A stretch of 64,000 bases of DNA from Gammaproteobacteria bacterium (GTDB lineage: Bacteria > Pseudomonadota > Gammaproteobacteria > Steroidobacterales > Steroidobacteraceae): NCBI GenBank assembly GCA_013289615.1, contig JABCZO010000010.1, positions 1 through 64,000 on the forward strand, in the 5' to 3' direction. The translations under genes and the position numbers were made by a program. The notes beneath the pieces are model-generated. The model saw nothing but the letters and a program-made list of their open reading frames with translations, made no database searches and had not been told where the DNA came from. The stretch's first letter is position 1. Every line of letters begins with the position of its first letter. Below are positions 21,585-31,710 of this stretch, in pieces.

Positions 21585-24506
21585 ATGCGCGTGAACCAGC
21601 GGCACGTTTACGTAGCGCTTCTGCTCATTGGTTTGCTGAGCGCGGGCCTGCAGACCGCTAGCGCGGAAGACCCGCAGGGCACGACCCCGAGCAGCGCTGC
21701 GAGCACCCCACCGACCGAAGCGCAGCTCGAAACGGTTGTCGTCAGCGGCCTGCGCGAGAGCCTCGCCAAATCGCTCGAACAGAAGCAGAACGCCAGCGTC
21801 GTGCAGGATTCGATCAACGCGCTCGAGCTCGGCCGCTTTCCGGACGACGACGTCGCCGACGCTCTGCGCCACATCACCGGGGTCTCGATCACCCGCACCA
21901 CCGGCGGCGAAGGACAGTATGTTTCGGTGCGCGGCCTGGGTCCGGCATACAACATCGTCACACTCAATAACCGCATTCTCGCCACCGACGACGACGGGCG
22001 CGAGCTCGCGTTCGACGTACTGCCCGCCGACCTGATCTCCGGCGCCGATGTGTTCAAGTCTTCGCAAGCCTCGGCGCTGGAGGGCAGCATCGGCGGAACC
22101 ACGGACATGCGATCGGCACGGCCATTTGACAACCCCGGCTTTCATACCGCGGCACGCATCGAAACCAACTACGACGACATGTCGCAGTTCTGGGGCAAGA
22201 AGGGCTCGGTGTTCGTCAGCGATACCAATTCGGCCGGTACGCTCGGCTTCCTGATCGGCGGCGTGCTGTCCGATACCCGGACACGCACCGATTCGCTCAA
22301 CTACAACACCTACGACAGCGCCAATCCCGGCGTCTGGCCGCTCTCCGGGCCCGCCAGTCAGCCGGTGATCGCGGAGTGCTGCATCTCGTTCGGTTCGGTG
22401 ATCGAGAAGAAAGAGCGCTCGGCGCTATCGGGCGCGCTCGAGTGGCGGCCCAGCGACACACTCCACGTGACCCTCGACGGGCTCTATTCGCGTTTGAATG
22501 ATCCTCAGGTCGCCTACGACCAGGCGTACTACCCGGATTTCACCTTCGACGCGAATGGCAATCCCGAGTGGTCCAACGTCGTGGTCAAGAACGGCTACAT
22601 CACCTCGTTCACCGCCAACACGTTCACGCCTGAAATCGTCAACCAGACCATCGCCCGCCGCGTCACCACCTCACTGCTCGGCTTGAATGCCACCTGGCGG
22701 CCGACCGAGGACTTCTCGGTCGATGCCGACGTCTATCAGTCCAAGGCCAATCGGCCGGAAGGCGGCAACGATGCCTTCGTGACCTCGGGCCTGGAATCGG
22801 CCACTCCCTACAACCAGGACATCATCAACTGGACCAACAATCCCAATGGCGGATTACCCTATATTTCCGTGACGCTGCCCAATGGCCAGAACTATGCCAA
22901 CGCGCTGGCCTCGGGTGCGTTGAACAACAATTTCTGGACTGCGCACTACACCGGCCTGAACGGCAACAGCATCCACGACAAGGTCAGCGGCGGAACGCTC
23001 GACGGCACGCTGAAATTCCAGGACGCCGGCGCGCTGCGCCAGCTGCGCTTCGGCGTCGCAGAGACCCAGCGCCACAAGACGCGTGACGATTTCGACAACG
23101 ACTGGACCGGCGGGTCAAGCCAGTACGACTTCTACACCACCCCGACGGGCGCCACCCCGATCACCTATGGCTCGCTCGGTGCCAACGTGATCTCGACCAC
23201 GACTTTTCCCAACTACATGCAGGGGGCGGGCGGGAGCTTCCCGACGACCGTCGCTGTCTTCAATATTCCGAACCTGCTCAGTGCGCTTCAAAAGCTCAAC
23301 GGCCAGCCGAACACGTACGTCGCTGGCGCCCCGAACTACAACTTCGCCGCTTCGCTGCCGCAGTTCAACGCGGTGAATTCCTACAACGTGCGCGAAACTA
23401 CCTCGTCGGCCTACTTCGAGGCCGACTTCGCAGGTGCGAAGTGGTCTGGCAACATCGGCGTGCGCGTAGTTCACACCAGCACCACGGCCAGCACCGCGGT
23501 CAATGAAATCCAGACCATTACGATCGCCAACACCGCCGACCCGACCAACCCGGCCATTGTCGGTTACAGCAACCCGACGCCGACCACGTCGTCCGGCTCG
23601 TACACACTGCCGCTGCCGTCGCTGAACTTCACCTACCGCCTCAAGCCAGATCTGCAGCTGCGCTTCGGTGCTTCGGAAACCATGGCACGGCCGGAACTGG
23701 ACCAGCTTGCCCCGACCCGCACCGACAACACGCTCAATCGGGTCTACGAGGTCACCTATGCGGGCAGTTCGACGCTGAAGCCGATTAAGGCTTATTCGGC
23801 CGATGTATCGGTCGAGTGGTATTACCAGCCGAAGTCGGCGCTGACGCTGGCGATCTTCGGCAAGGACATCAGGGATTTCATCACGACCGGGACGCAAAAC
23901 AACGTCAATATCGGCGCGCAGGGATTCTTTAATGGCGGCACCACACCGGTGCCGGTGCTCTACACCGTCTACACGCCGATCAACGGCGACAAGGGTTACG
24001 TCAGCGGATTCGAGTTTGGCTTCCAGCACATCCTGCCGAGCGGCTTTGGCGTGCATGGCCAGTACACGCACACCTGGAGCCAGGCCTACGTCGCGGGGCA
24101 GTTCGTCGGTCAACTCGAGGGGGTATCGCCGAACAGCGCGTCGTTGGGCGTGCTGTACGAGACCGGCCCAATCAGCGCCAACGTCAACTGGGATTACGAC
24201 GGTCCGTCGGTGGAACAGACATTCACGGAGATCCAGGGCGTGTCGGCGTACCAGGCCAGCTTCTCGTGGGTGACCGCTCAGCTGTCGTACGAGCTCGTGA
24301 AGGGGTTCAAGATCTACCTTGAGGGTAAAAATCTTGCCAATGCCATCGCCAGGAGCTACCTCGGCAACCGGCAAGATGCGGTCTGGGCCAGTGGTACTAC
24401 CAGCACCAGCACGACAAGCTCCAGCAGCGGCACCAGCAGCGCCGTCGGCCAGGGCTATACTGCTTTCGGCCGCATGTACACCCTCGGCCTCAGCTACCGA
24501 TTCTGA
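21585..24506 (+). CDS. TonB-dependent outer-membrane receptor
   Basis: 973 aa; ETVVVSGLRESLAKSLEQKQNASVVQDSINALELGRFPDDDVADALRHITGVSITR plug; C-terminal aromatic ...YTAFGRMYTLGLSYRF. Confidence 0.93.
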   Translation: MRVNQRHVYVALLLIGLLSAGLQTASAEDPQGTTPSSAASTPPTEAQLETVVVSGLRESLAKSLEQKQNASVVQDSINALELGRFPDDDVADALRHITGVSITRTTGGEGQYVSVRGLGPAYNIVTLNNRILATDDDGRELAFDVLPADLISGADVFKSSQASALEGSIGGTTDMRSARPFDNPGFHTAARIETNYDDMSQFWGKKGSVFVSDTNSAGTLGFLIGGVLSDTRTRTDSLNYNTYDSANPGVWPLSGPASQPVIAECCISFGSVIEKKERSALSGALEWRPSDTLHVTLDGLYSRLNDPQVAYDQAYYPDFTFDANGNPEWSNVVVKNGYITSFTANTFTPEIVNQTIARRVTTSLLGLNATWRPTEDFSVDADVYQSKANRPEGGNDAFVTSGLESATPYNQDIINWTNNPNGGLPYISVTLPNGQNYANALASGALNNNFWTAHYTGLNGNSIHDKVSGGTLDGTLKFQDAGALRQLRFGVAETQRHKTRDDFDNDWTGGSSQYDFYTTPTGATPITYGSLGANVISTTTFPNYMQGAGGSFPTTVAVFNIPNLLSALQKLNGQPNTYVAGAPNYNFAASLPQFNAVNSYNVRETTSSAYFEADFAGAKWSGNIGVRVVHTSTTASTAVNEIQTITIANTADPTNPAIVGYSNPTPTTSSGSYTLPLPSLNFTYRLKPDLQLRFGASETMARPELDQLAPTRTDNTLNRVYEVTYAGSSTLKPIKAYSADVSVEWYYQPKSALTLAIFGKDIRDFITTGTQNNVNIGAQGFFNGGTTPVPVLYTVYTPINGDKGYVSGFEFGFQHILPSGFGVHGQYTHTWSQAYVAGQFVGQLEGVSPNSASLGVLYETGPISANVNWDYDGPSVEQTFTEIQGVSAYQASFSWVTAQLSYELVKGFKIYLEGKNLANAIARSYLGNRQDAVWASGTTSTSTTSSSSGTSSAVGQGYTAFGRMYTLGLSYRF

Positions 24507-24520
24507 AAGGCATTGCGCCC

Positions 24521-25390
24521 ATGACCGCCAGCCGCTGGCTGCGCTATGCGTTGCTGACCACGTTGATGTGGGGCGTCTGGGGCGCCTTCAGCTCGTTGCC
24601 CAGCGAGCATGGCTTTCCGGACACGCTGACTTACGTGGTCTGGGCGCTGACGATGATCGCGCCCGCCGTGTACGCGCTGGCAAGGGCCGGTTGGCGGCTG
24701 CAGCATGATCCGCGTTCGCTACTGCTCGGACTTGCCATCGGGCTGCTCGGTGCCGGGGGACAGATGTTGCTGTTCCGCGCGCTGACCGTCGGGCCCACTT
24801 ACCTGATCTTCCCGATCGTCTCGCTGTCCCCGGTGGTCACGATCCTGCTGTCGCTGCTGCTGCTGCGCGAGCGCACCGGCATGTTCGGCTGGGCAGGCAT
24901 CCTGCTGGCCGTGATTTCGCTGCCGCTGTTCGACTATTCGCCGGACAGCTCGACCCAGCACTACGGCGGCTGGTTCATGCTCGCACTGGCGGTCATGCTC
25001 GCCTGGGGGCTGCAGGCCTACTTCATCAAGCTGGCCAATCGCAGCATGAGCGCCGAGAGCATTTTCATCTACATGATGCTTACCGGGCTGGCGTTCATTC
25101 CGGTGGCCCTGGCGCTGACGGATTTCTCGCGATCGATCAATCTGGGTATCACTGGACCCTGGCTGGCCGCCTCGGTGCAGATCCTCAACGCGATCGGTGC
25201 GCTGCTGCTGGTGTATGCGTTCCGCTACGGCAAGGCAATCGTGGTGTCGCCGCTGGTCAACGCCGGCGCCCCGCTGCTGACGGCGCTGATCGCGCTGGCA
25301 GTGGCCGGCAGCCTGCCGGGTCCCTACAAACTGGCGGGCGTTGCTCTCGCGCTGAGCGGCGCGCTGCTGCTGTCGCTGCAACCCGAATGA
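24521..25390 (+). CDS. DMT/EamA-family transporter
   Basis: 289 aa, about 10 TM segments, two EamA-like halves; ATGA overlap with the next gene. Confidence 0.85.
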   Translation: MTASRWLRYALLTTLMWGVWGAFSSLPSEHGFPDTLTYVVWALTMIAPAVYALARAGWRLQHDPRSLLLGLAIGLLGAGGQMLLFRALTVGPTYLIFPIVSLSPVVTILLSLLLLRERTGMFGWAGILLAVISLPLFDYSPDSSTQHYGGWFMLALAVMLAWGLQAYFIKLANRSMSAESIFIYMMLTGLAFIPVALALTDFSRSINLGITGPWLAASVQILNAIGALLLVYAFRYGKAIVVSPLVNAGAPLLTALIALAVAGSLPGPYKLAGVALALSGALLLSLQPE

Positions 25391-26664
25391 ACGCCTTGCT
25401 CGAATTGCTGCGCGCTCACAAGTCCGGCAACCCAGTGGGCATCTGCTCGGTCTGCTCCTCGCACTCGCTGGTCATCGAGGCGGCGCTGCGCGAGGCCGAT
25501 TGCCAGGGCCGCTACGCGCTGATCGAGGCCACCTCCAACCAGGTCAATCAGTTCGGCGGCTATACCGGCATGCGACCGCTCGATTTCCAACACTACGTCG
25601 CAGGCATTGCCGCGCGCGTGGGGCTGCCGATGCAACGGGTGCTGCTCGGCGGCGATCACCTGGGACCGAACGTGTGGCGCAGCGAGCCCGCGGCCGTGGC
25701 GCTGGCGCGATCCGAGCAGCTGGTCGCGGACTACGTGGTGGCTGGATTTCGCAAGATTCACCTGGATTGTTCGATGAGCTGTGCCGATGATCCGGGCGCG
25801 CTGACCGACGCGCTCATCGCCGCGCGCGCCGCGCAGCTGTGCCGTGCCAGCGAAGCCGCGTGGCACGCCAGCGGCGGCGAGCCCCCGCTCTACGTGATCG
25901 GCACCGAGGTGCCGACACCGGGCGGCGCCGCCGAGGCGCTCGAATCGCTGGCCGTAACGACGCCGGCGGCCGTCACTGCGACGCTTGACGCCCATCGCGG
26001 CGCATTCCTGGGCGGCGGACTGCAGCACGCGTGGCCGCGCGTCGTCGCGCTGGTGGTACAGCCCGGGGTGGAGTTTGATCATCACAAGGTGATCGACTAT
26101 GAGCCCGAGCGGGCACGCGAACTCGCGCAGCGCATCGAGCGTGTACCGGGCCTGGTCTATGAGGCGCACTCCACCGACTATCAGGCCCCTGCGGCACTCG
26201 CGGCGCTGGTGCGCGATCACTTCGCGATCCTCAAGGTGGGGCCGGGCCTCAGCTTCGCGCTGCGCGCGGCGCTGTGGGCGCTGGCTGATATCGAGCGCGA
26301 ACTCGACATGACGCCGGCCGAACCGTTGAAGCAGGTGGTAATGGAAGCGATGCGGCGCGATCCTCGCCACTGGCAGGCCTACTACACCGACGCGCGCTCG
26401 CAGCGCTTCGATCTGCAGTACAGCCTCAGCGATCGCATTCGCTATTACTGGAACGTGCCCAAGGTCGCAGCGGCTTGCGAGGCACTGATCGCGAACCTGG
26501 ACACCCGCCGCATCCCGTTGACGCTGCTGAGCCAATACCTGCCGCGGCAGTACGCGGCGATTCGGGCCGGTAGGCTCGTCAACGAAGCACGGGCGCTGCT
26601 GCTCGATGCTGTCGCCCAGGTCCTGCGCGACTATGACGGCGCCTGCCATCCACCCGGGGGATAG
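25387..26664 (+). CDS. agaZ: Tagatose-bisphosphate aldolase non-catalytic subunit-like (GatZ/KbaZ/AgaZ)
   Basis: NPVGICSVCSSHSLVIEAALREA...LIEATSNQVNQFGGYTGM...LGGDHLGPNVW...IHLDCSMSC. Confidence 0.9.
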   Translation: MNALLELLRAHKSGNPVGICSVCSSHSLVIEAALREADCQGRYALIEATSNQVNQFGGYTGMRPLDFQHYVAGIAARVGLPMQRVLLGGDHLGPNVWRSEPAAVALARSEQLVADYVVAGFRKIHLDCSMSCADDPGALTDALIAARAAQLCRASEAAWHASGGEPPLYVIGTEVPTPGGAAEALESLAVTTPAAVTATLDAHRGAFLGGGLQHAWPRVVALVVQPGVEFDHHKVIDYEPERARELAQRIERVPGLVYEAHSTDYQAPAALAALVRDHFAILKVGPGLSFALRAALWALADIERELDMTPAEPLKQVVMEAMRRDPRHWQAYYTDARSQRFDLQYSLSDRIRYYWNVPKVAAACEALIANLDTRRIPLTLLSQYLPRQYAAIRAGRLVNEARALLLDAVAQVLRDYDGACHPPGG

Positions 26665-26667
26665 AAC

Positions 26668-27840
26668 ATGGATGCCTTTGGATTGACGATGGCGCAGATC
26701 GACGCCGCGGGCGCGCACTGGACCGCGCGCGAGATCCTGCAGCAGCCGGACCTCTGGGCACAGATCGAGGACTCGCTCGCCGCCGACTTCGCGCGCCTGG
26801 CGGGGTTCCTCGAGCCGCTGCTCAGCCGATCCGAGCTGCGCATTGTGCTGACGGGCGCCGGCACCTCGGCCCACATTGGCAACTGCCTGGCGCCCGCGCT
26901 GAGGCGCATCCTCGGCCGGCGCGCCGACGCCATTGCAAGCACCGACCTGGTGGCCAGTCCGGAGAGCTACCTGGCGGCCGAGACGCCGACACTGCTGGTA
27001 TCGTTCGGCCGCTCCGGCAACAGTCCCGAGAGCGTCGCGGCAGTTGAGCGGGCAGACGCATGGGTGCGCGATTGCTGGCACCTGATCGTCACCTGCGACC
27101 CCGAGGGAGCGCTCTACCGGCGTGCGAGCCAGGCACCACACTGCTGCGCCATCCTGATGCCCGCGGCGAGCAACGACCGCAGCTACGCGATGACCTCGAG
27201 CTTCACCGGCATGTTGCTCGCCGCCGCACTTGCGCTGCGCACCGTGCCGGCCGACAGCGCACGAGCGGGCGGGCTCGCGCGGCTGGCACAGCAGCTGCTC
27301 GTCGATCGCCTGGCGCTGCTGCAGGAACTGGTAAGCGGCCGTGTCAGCCGCGTGGTGTATCTGGGCAGTAAGGAGTTCAAGGGGCTGGCACAGGAGGCCG
27401 CACTCAAGATGCTCGAGCTCACCGATGGTCGGGTGGTGTCCATCGCCGACTCGCCGCTCGGCTTTCGTCACGGACCCAAGACCATCCTGAATCCCGATAC
27501 GCTGGTGGTCGTCTTTGTCGGCAATGACGACTACGCGCGACAATACGACTGGGACCTCATCGACGAGCTGCGACACGATGCGGTCGCGGGGCGCGTGGTG
27601 GCGCTCGCGGCGCGGCCAGGCTCTGGTGCGCATCCGGACGATGTGATTCTGGAAACCCCACGGGATCCGATGGACACTTCCGATCTCGAACTGTGCCTGC
27701 CGTATGCCGTGTTTGCGCAATCCCTGGCGTTGCTGCGCTCGATCTCGCTCGGTCTACGGCCCGACAACCCCAATGCGACGGGCACGGTGAGTCGCGTGGT
27801 CACGGGTGTCTCGATCCATCCGTGGCGCGGCCGCGCGTGA
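26668..27840 (+). CDS. agaS: SIS-domain galactosamine-6-phosphate deaminase/isomerase, AgaS-like
   Basis: VLTGAGTSAHIGN..., LLVSFGRSGNSPESVAAVE..., SYAMTSSFTGML, GSKEFKGLAQEAALKMLELTDG...GFRHGPKT. Confidence 0.9.
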   Translation: MDAFGLTMAQIDAAGAHWTAREILQQPDLWAQIEDSLAADFARLAGFLEPLLSRSELRIVLTGAGTSAHIGNCLAPALRRILGRRADAIASTDLVASPESYLAAETPTLLVSFGRSGNSPESVAAVERADAWVRDCWHLIVTCDPEGALYRRASQAPHCCAILMPAASNDRSYAMTSSFTGMLLAAALALRTVPADSARAGGLARLAQQLLVDRLALLQELVSGRVSRVVYLGSKEFKGLAQEAALKMLELTDGRVVSIADSPLGFRHGPKTILNPDTLVVVFVGNDDYARQYDWDLIDELRHDAVAGRVVALAARPGSGAHPDDVILETPRDPMDTSDLELCLPYAVFAQSLALLRSISLGLRPDNPNATGTVSRVVTGVSIHPWRGRA

Positions 27841-28823
27841 ACACCTACCTCGGGGTCGATGGCGGCGGCAGCAAGACGGCCTTCCTACTGATCGACGAAT
27901 CAGGGCGGGTGCTGGCATCGCACACCGAAGGGCCCGCCTACCATCTCGAGATCGGCCTGCAAGCCCTGCGCACCATGCTCGCGCGCGGTATTCGCGCCAC
28001 ATTGGAGCAGGCGGGGCTGTCGCCCTCGCGCCTGGAGTTCAGCTTTCTCGGCCTGCCGGCGTACGGTGAGGACAGCCGCCTGGTCGCGGCACTGGACAGC
28101 GCCGCATCGCCGCCGCTGCTGCCGGAGCATTACCGCTGCGGCAATGACGCGGTGTGCGCGTGGGCCGGCGCCCTCGCCTGCCAGGACGGCATCAACCTGG
28201 TGGCCGGCACCGGCTCGATTGCCTTTGGCGAGTTCGGCGGCCGTTCGGCGCGCGCCGGTGGCTGGGGCGAGTTGTTCAGCGATGAAGGCTCGTCGTACTG
28301 GATCGCGCGCGAGGGATTGAACCTGTTCTCGCGCATGAGCGACGGGCGCGCGGCCCGCGGCCCGCTGTACCAGATCCTGCGTAGCCATTTCGGACTGCAG
28401 ATGGACCATGACCTCTGCGCCGCCATCTATGATCAGAATCAGATCCAGCGCAGCCACCTGGCAACCCTGTCGCCACTGATTGCCCAGGCGGCAGCGGCCG
28501 GCGATGCCCAGGCCTCGGCACTGTTCGCTCACGCAGCCGATGAGCTGGTAACGATCGTCGATGCAGTGCACCGTCAACTCGGGATTCCTGCGCAAGCAAC
28601 CATGTCGGTGTCCTACTCCGGCGGCCTGTTCCAGCAGCCCGAGCCGCTGCTGACGCGTGTGCAGAGGCGGCTTGAAAGCCAGGGCGCACGCTATCGCGTG
28701 CTGGCGCCGCGCCTGCCACCCGCCGCGGGCGCGGCACTCTACGCCGCCCGCATCAGCGGTGCGCCGCTCAGTGTGCAGGCGATCAGCGCACTGGAGCGCT
28801 CGCTCAGCGCAGCCACGCGCTAG
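27837..28823 (+). CDS. BadF/BadG-family (N-acetylhexosamine) kinase
   Basis: VNTYLGVDGGGSKTAFLLIDESG..., LVAGTGSIAFGE, GWGELFSDEGSSYWIAREGLN; GTGA overlap with agaS. Confidence 0.88.
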   Translation: MNTYLGVDGGGSKTAFLLIDESGRVLASHTEGPAYHLEIGLQALRTMLARGIRATLEQAGLSPSRLEFSFLGLPAYGEDSRLVAALDSAASPPLLPEHYRCGNDAVCAWAGALACQDGINLVAGTGSIAFGEFGGRSARAGGWGELFSDEGSSYWIAREGLNLFSRMSDGRAARGPLYQILRSHFGLQMDHDLCAAIYDQNQIQRSHLATLSPLIAQAAAAGDAQASALFAHAADELVTIVDAVHRQLGIPAQATMSVSYSGGLFQQPEPLLTRVQRRLESQGARYRVLAPRLPPAAGAALYAARISGAPLSVQAISALERSLSAATR

Positions 28824-28930
28824 GATCAGCCTGAAATGCAGAAGCGCCGCTCCTGGTTCTGTTGCGTGCCTTCGGATACTCGGTTGTCAGCTTCTCAACA
28901 CACCGTAGGCGCAGCGGTGCGCGCACGCAC

Positions 28931-31246
28931 TTACATGTCTCCCACGGACCGCAATGTCTTGTCCGAAAGGCTCGTCTCGCTCGGAAGTGCGGATAAGGCT
29001 TTGTCATCCAAAGAAGCGCGTACCAGCCGTTCGACTTCATCAATTGGTACCGGGCGGCTAAACAAGTAGCCCTGCGCCTGCTGACATCCCAGCGTCTTGA
29101 GTATCTCAAGCTGTTCCTTCGTCTCTACCCCTTCTGCACAGGTGATCATCCCAAAGGCGTTGGCAAGCTGAATGATGGTCGAAACGACCGTGGCGCTGGT
29201 TTCATCCATCCCGAGCCGGCTTATGAACGAGCGGTCGATCTTCAGCATATCGATCGGGAGTTGCGCGAGCCGGCTTAGCGAGGAGTAGCCGGTACCGAAA
29301 TCGTCGATCGCAACACGCATGCCCGCGGCACGAAGGGCTTCCAACTGCCCAATAACCGAGGCTGAGTCATCCAGAAGTGCGCCCTCGACGATCTCGATGT
29401 CAAGCCCATAGCCTGCACCGGAAGTGTCCGCGGCGATCTGCAGAAATTGCGAAGCGAACTGGTGGCGCCGCAGTTGCAGCGGCGAGACATTGACGGCAAT
29501 CCGAATCGGGGGCAGTCCGCCGCTCTTCAGGCGTTTGCAATCCCTGGCGGCTTGCTGCAACACCCATTCGCCAACTGCGACGATCATGCCGGTGGATTCG
29601 AGGATCGGGAGAAAGACTGCCGGTGGCACGATGCCATTCTCAGGGTCGTGCCAGCGCAGCAGCGCCTCCAATCCGATGATCCGTCCGCCCGCTATCTCGA
29701 TCTCAGGCTGGTAGTAGAGCAGGAACTGTTGTTCGGCAAGCGCCGTACTCAGGCGCTGCTCGAGCCCAAGGCGCTCCACGACTTCGGAGTTCATCTCCAG
29801 CCGGTGATGCAAGTATCGCTCGCCGGACTCCCTGGCCTTGCGCAGCGCCGCCTCGGCGTTCTGCAATAAAGTCGTTGCGACTTTCCCGTTCTCCGGAAAC
29901 TCTGCAAGTCCGAACTTGATCGCTATATGAATATCCCGCCCGTTCACGGATACCGGCGTGCTGAAAAGGGTGGTGAGCTGCTCGTCGAGTAGTCGCAGTG
30001 CGCGCTCTGAAGGGCCGGGTTGAGTAATTACCGCGGCAAACGTGCCGCCCCCCAGATTTGCAAGTTGATCAGTGTTGCCGAAATGGTGTTTCAGGCGGTC
30101 GGCGACACATTGCAGAAGCCTGTCCCCGACATGTCGGCCGACTGAGTCATTGATGACGCATAGCCTTTGGATATCCAACGCGATAACAGTCCGGATAGAT
30201 TCGGACTCCAGTTGTTGTTCGAGCGTGCGCGCGAGTCGTTCACAGAAGAGAGCGCGCTTGGCAAGGCCGGTGAGCGGATCGAAGTACGACAGAAACTCCA
30301 CCGTCTCGTGCTTTTGCAGATACTGGAGCGCGAACGAGAGGTTGGCCGTTATTTCTTGCAGTATCAGCAGCTCTTCGCCATCGAGCGTACCCTCCTCGAC
30401 GTTTCCGATGGTAAAGGCACCCACTGGGGTGCCATCGATGAGCAGCGGCAGGGAGGCCAAGGAGCGCATCCCCTCGGTGACGAGCCTCTCGGGGCTGCGA
30501 ACCATCGGCTCGAGTTCGGTCAGGGCGTGCCAGATGCAGATCTCGGCGGTGCGCATGGCCCGTCCGGTCACGCTGGTGTCGGCTGCTCGGGTCTTTGCCA
30601 CGTTAAATACCAGCGTCTTCATCTGCTCGTCGTTGAGGCCTGCCCAGGCAACTGGCCGGGCGGTGCGTGCGCCCGAATCGATCAGCACGATATATGCGCG
30701 GGTATATCCGCCCACGCCATGAGCGATGCGACAGGCTTCAGTCAGCAGCTCGGTGCGCGAGCGAATGCGAACAACAGCAGCATTGACGGCCGAGAGCATC
30801 TGCGTGATACGCGTGAGTCGCAAGACTCGTGCTTCAGCGTTGCGGCGCGCACCGCGCGCAATCGCATCCTCCAACGCGCGAGTAACGGCCGGAACAAGCC
30901 GCTCGGGATTACTCTTGAGTACATAATCGATGGCGCCGTTCTTCAGCGCCTGAATTGCGCGCTCCTCGCCAAGGGTGCCAGAGAGGAAAATGAAGGGGAC
31001 ATCCGGAGCATCGGCCGCTGCCGTTTTGAGTGCGTCGAAACCATCGAAGTGCGGTAGCGCATAGTCCGACAGAATCAGATCGGGCTTAAAGTCTCGTAGT
31101 GCCTCGCGAAAATCCGGTTCGGTCTCTACACGCTTCCATGTGCACGACAGGCCCGACTTCTTTAATTGTCTTATGGCTATTTCAGCCTCGGTGGCCACAT
31201 CTTCGACGATGAGTAGACGTACTGGGGTGTCCTCGGGTGTGCGCAC
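28931..31246 (-). CDS. Response regulator - GAF - (degenerate) GGDEF - EAL protein
   Basis: LLIVEDVATEAEIAIRQLKKSG receiver; ANLGGGTFAAVI at the GGDEF site; LEALLRWHDPENG and AIDDFGTGYSSLSRL EAL motifs. Confidence 0.9.
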   Translation of the reverse strand: MRTPEDTPVRLLIVEDVATEAEIAIRQLKKSGLSCTWKRVETEPDFREALRDFKPDLILSDYALPHFDGFDALKTAAADAPDVPFIFLSGTLGEERAIQALKNGAIDYVLKSNPERLVPAVTRALEDAIARGARRNAEARVLRLTRITQMLSAVNAAVVRIRSRTELLTEACRIAHGVGGYTRAYIVLIDSGARTARPVAWAGLNDEQMKTLVFNVAKTRAADTSVTGRAMRTAEICIWHALTELEPMVRSPERLVTEGMRSLASLPLLIDGTPVGAFTIGNVEEGTLDGEELLILQEITANLSFALQYLQKHETVEFLSYFDPLTGLAKRALFCERLARTLEQQLESESIRTVIALDIQRLCVINDSVGRHVGDRLLQCVADRLKHHFGNTDQLANLGGGTFAAVITQPGPSERALRLLDEQLTTLFSTPVSVNGRDIHIAIKFGLAEFPENGKVATTLLQNAEAALRKARESGERYLHHRLEMNSEVVERLGLEQRLSTALAEQQFLLYYQPEIEIAGGRIIGLEALLRWHDPENGIVPPAVFLPILESTGMIVAVGEWVLQQAARDCKRLKSGGLPPIRIAVNVSPLQLRRHQFASQFLQIAADTSGAGYGLDIEIVEGALLDDSASVIGQLEALRAAGMRVAIDDFGTGYSSLSRLAQLPIDMLKIDRSFISRLGMDETSATVVSTIIQLANAFGMITCAEGVETKEQLEILKTLGCQQAQGYLFSRPVPIDEVERLVRASLDDKALSALPSETSLSDKTLRSVGDM

Positions 31247-31269
31247 GATCGTCGTCCAGTCGTTGTGGG

Positions 31270-31710
31270 TCAGCTTGGCGGCCGATTCATGATGAGCCAG
31301 TAGTAGCCCAGGCGTGCGATCTCCTCGAATACCTTCTGCGACTCCACTGGCTTTACGATGTAACTGTTGACCCCCAAAGCGTAACTACGCACGACATCGG
31401 ACTCTTCCGAGCTTGATGTCAGCATGACGACTGGAAGAGTTTGCAGGGCAGGTGTTGCCCGAATGTCGCGCAGCACCTCGATCCCATCGACCTTCGGCAT
31501 CTTCAAATCCAGCAGCACCAGGCGCGGTCTGGCGCTTGCGCGACCCGCATAGCGGCCGCGGTGGTGGAGGAAATCAAGCGCCTCCGCTCCATCCTTCACC
31601 CACAGCAAGGGGTTACCGATGTTCGCTTTTTTCAGTGCACGCTGGGTCACCTCCGCATCCGTAGCGGAATCTTCCGCGAGCAGAATCTCGACTTCCTCGA
31701 CTTCGCTCAT
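31270..31710 (-). CDS. CheY/Rcp1-type response regulator
   Basis: EILLAEDSATDAEVTQRALKKANIGNPLLWVKDGAEALDFLHHRG...PRLVLLDLKMPKVDG. Confidence 0.92.
   Translation of the reverse strand: MSEVEEVEILLAEDSATDAEVTQRALKKANIGNPLLWVKDGAEALDFLHHRGRYAGRASARPRLVLLDLKMPKVDGIEVLRDIRATPALQTLPVVMLTSSSEESDVVRSYALGVNSYIVKPVESQKVFEEIARLGYYWLIMNRPPS

Noticed and set aside
25324-27720. 798-aa minus-strand ORF
   Set aside because: Shadow ORF antisense to gatZ/agaS in high-GC DNA; translation is Arg/His/Ala-rich with no recognisable family, while the + strand frames are clear.
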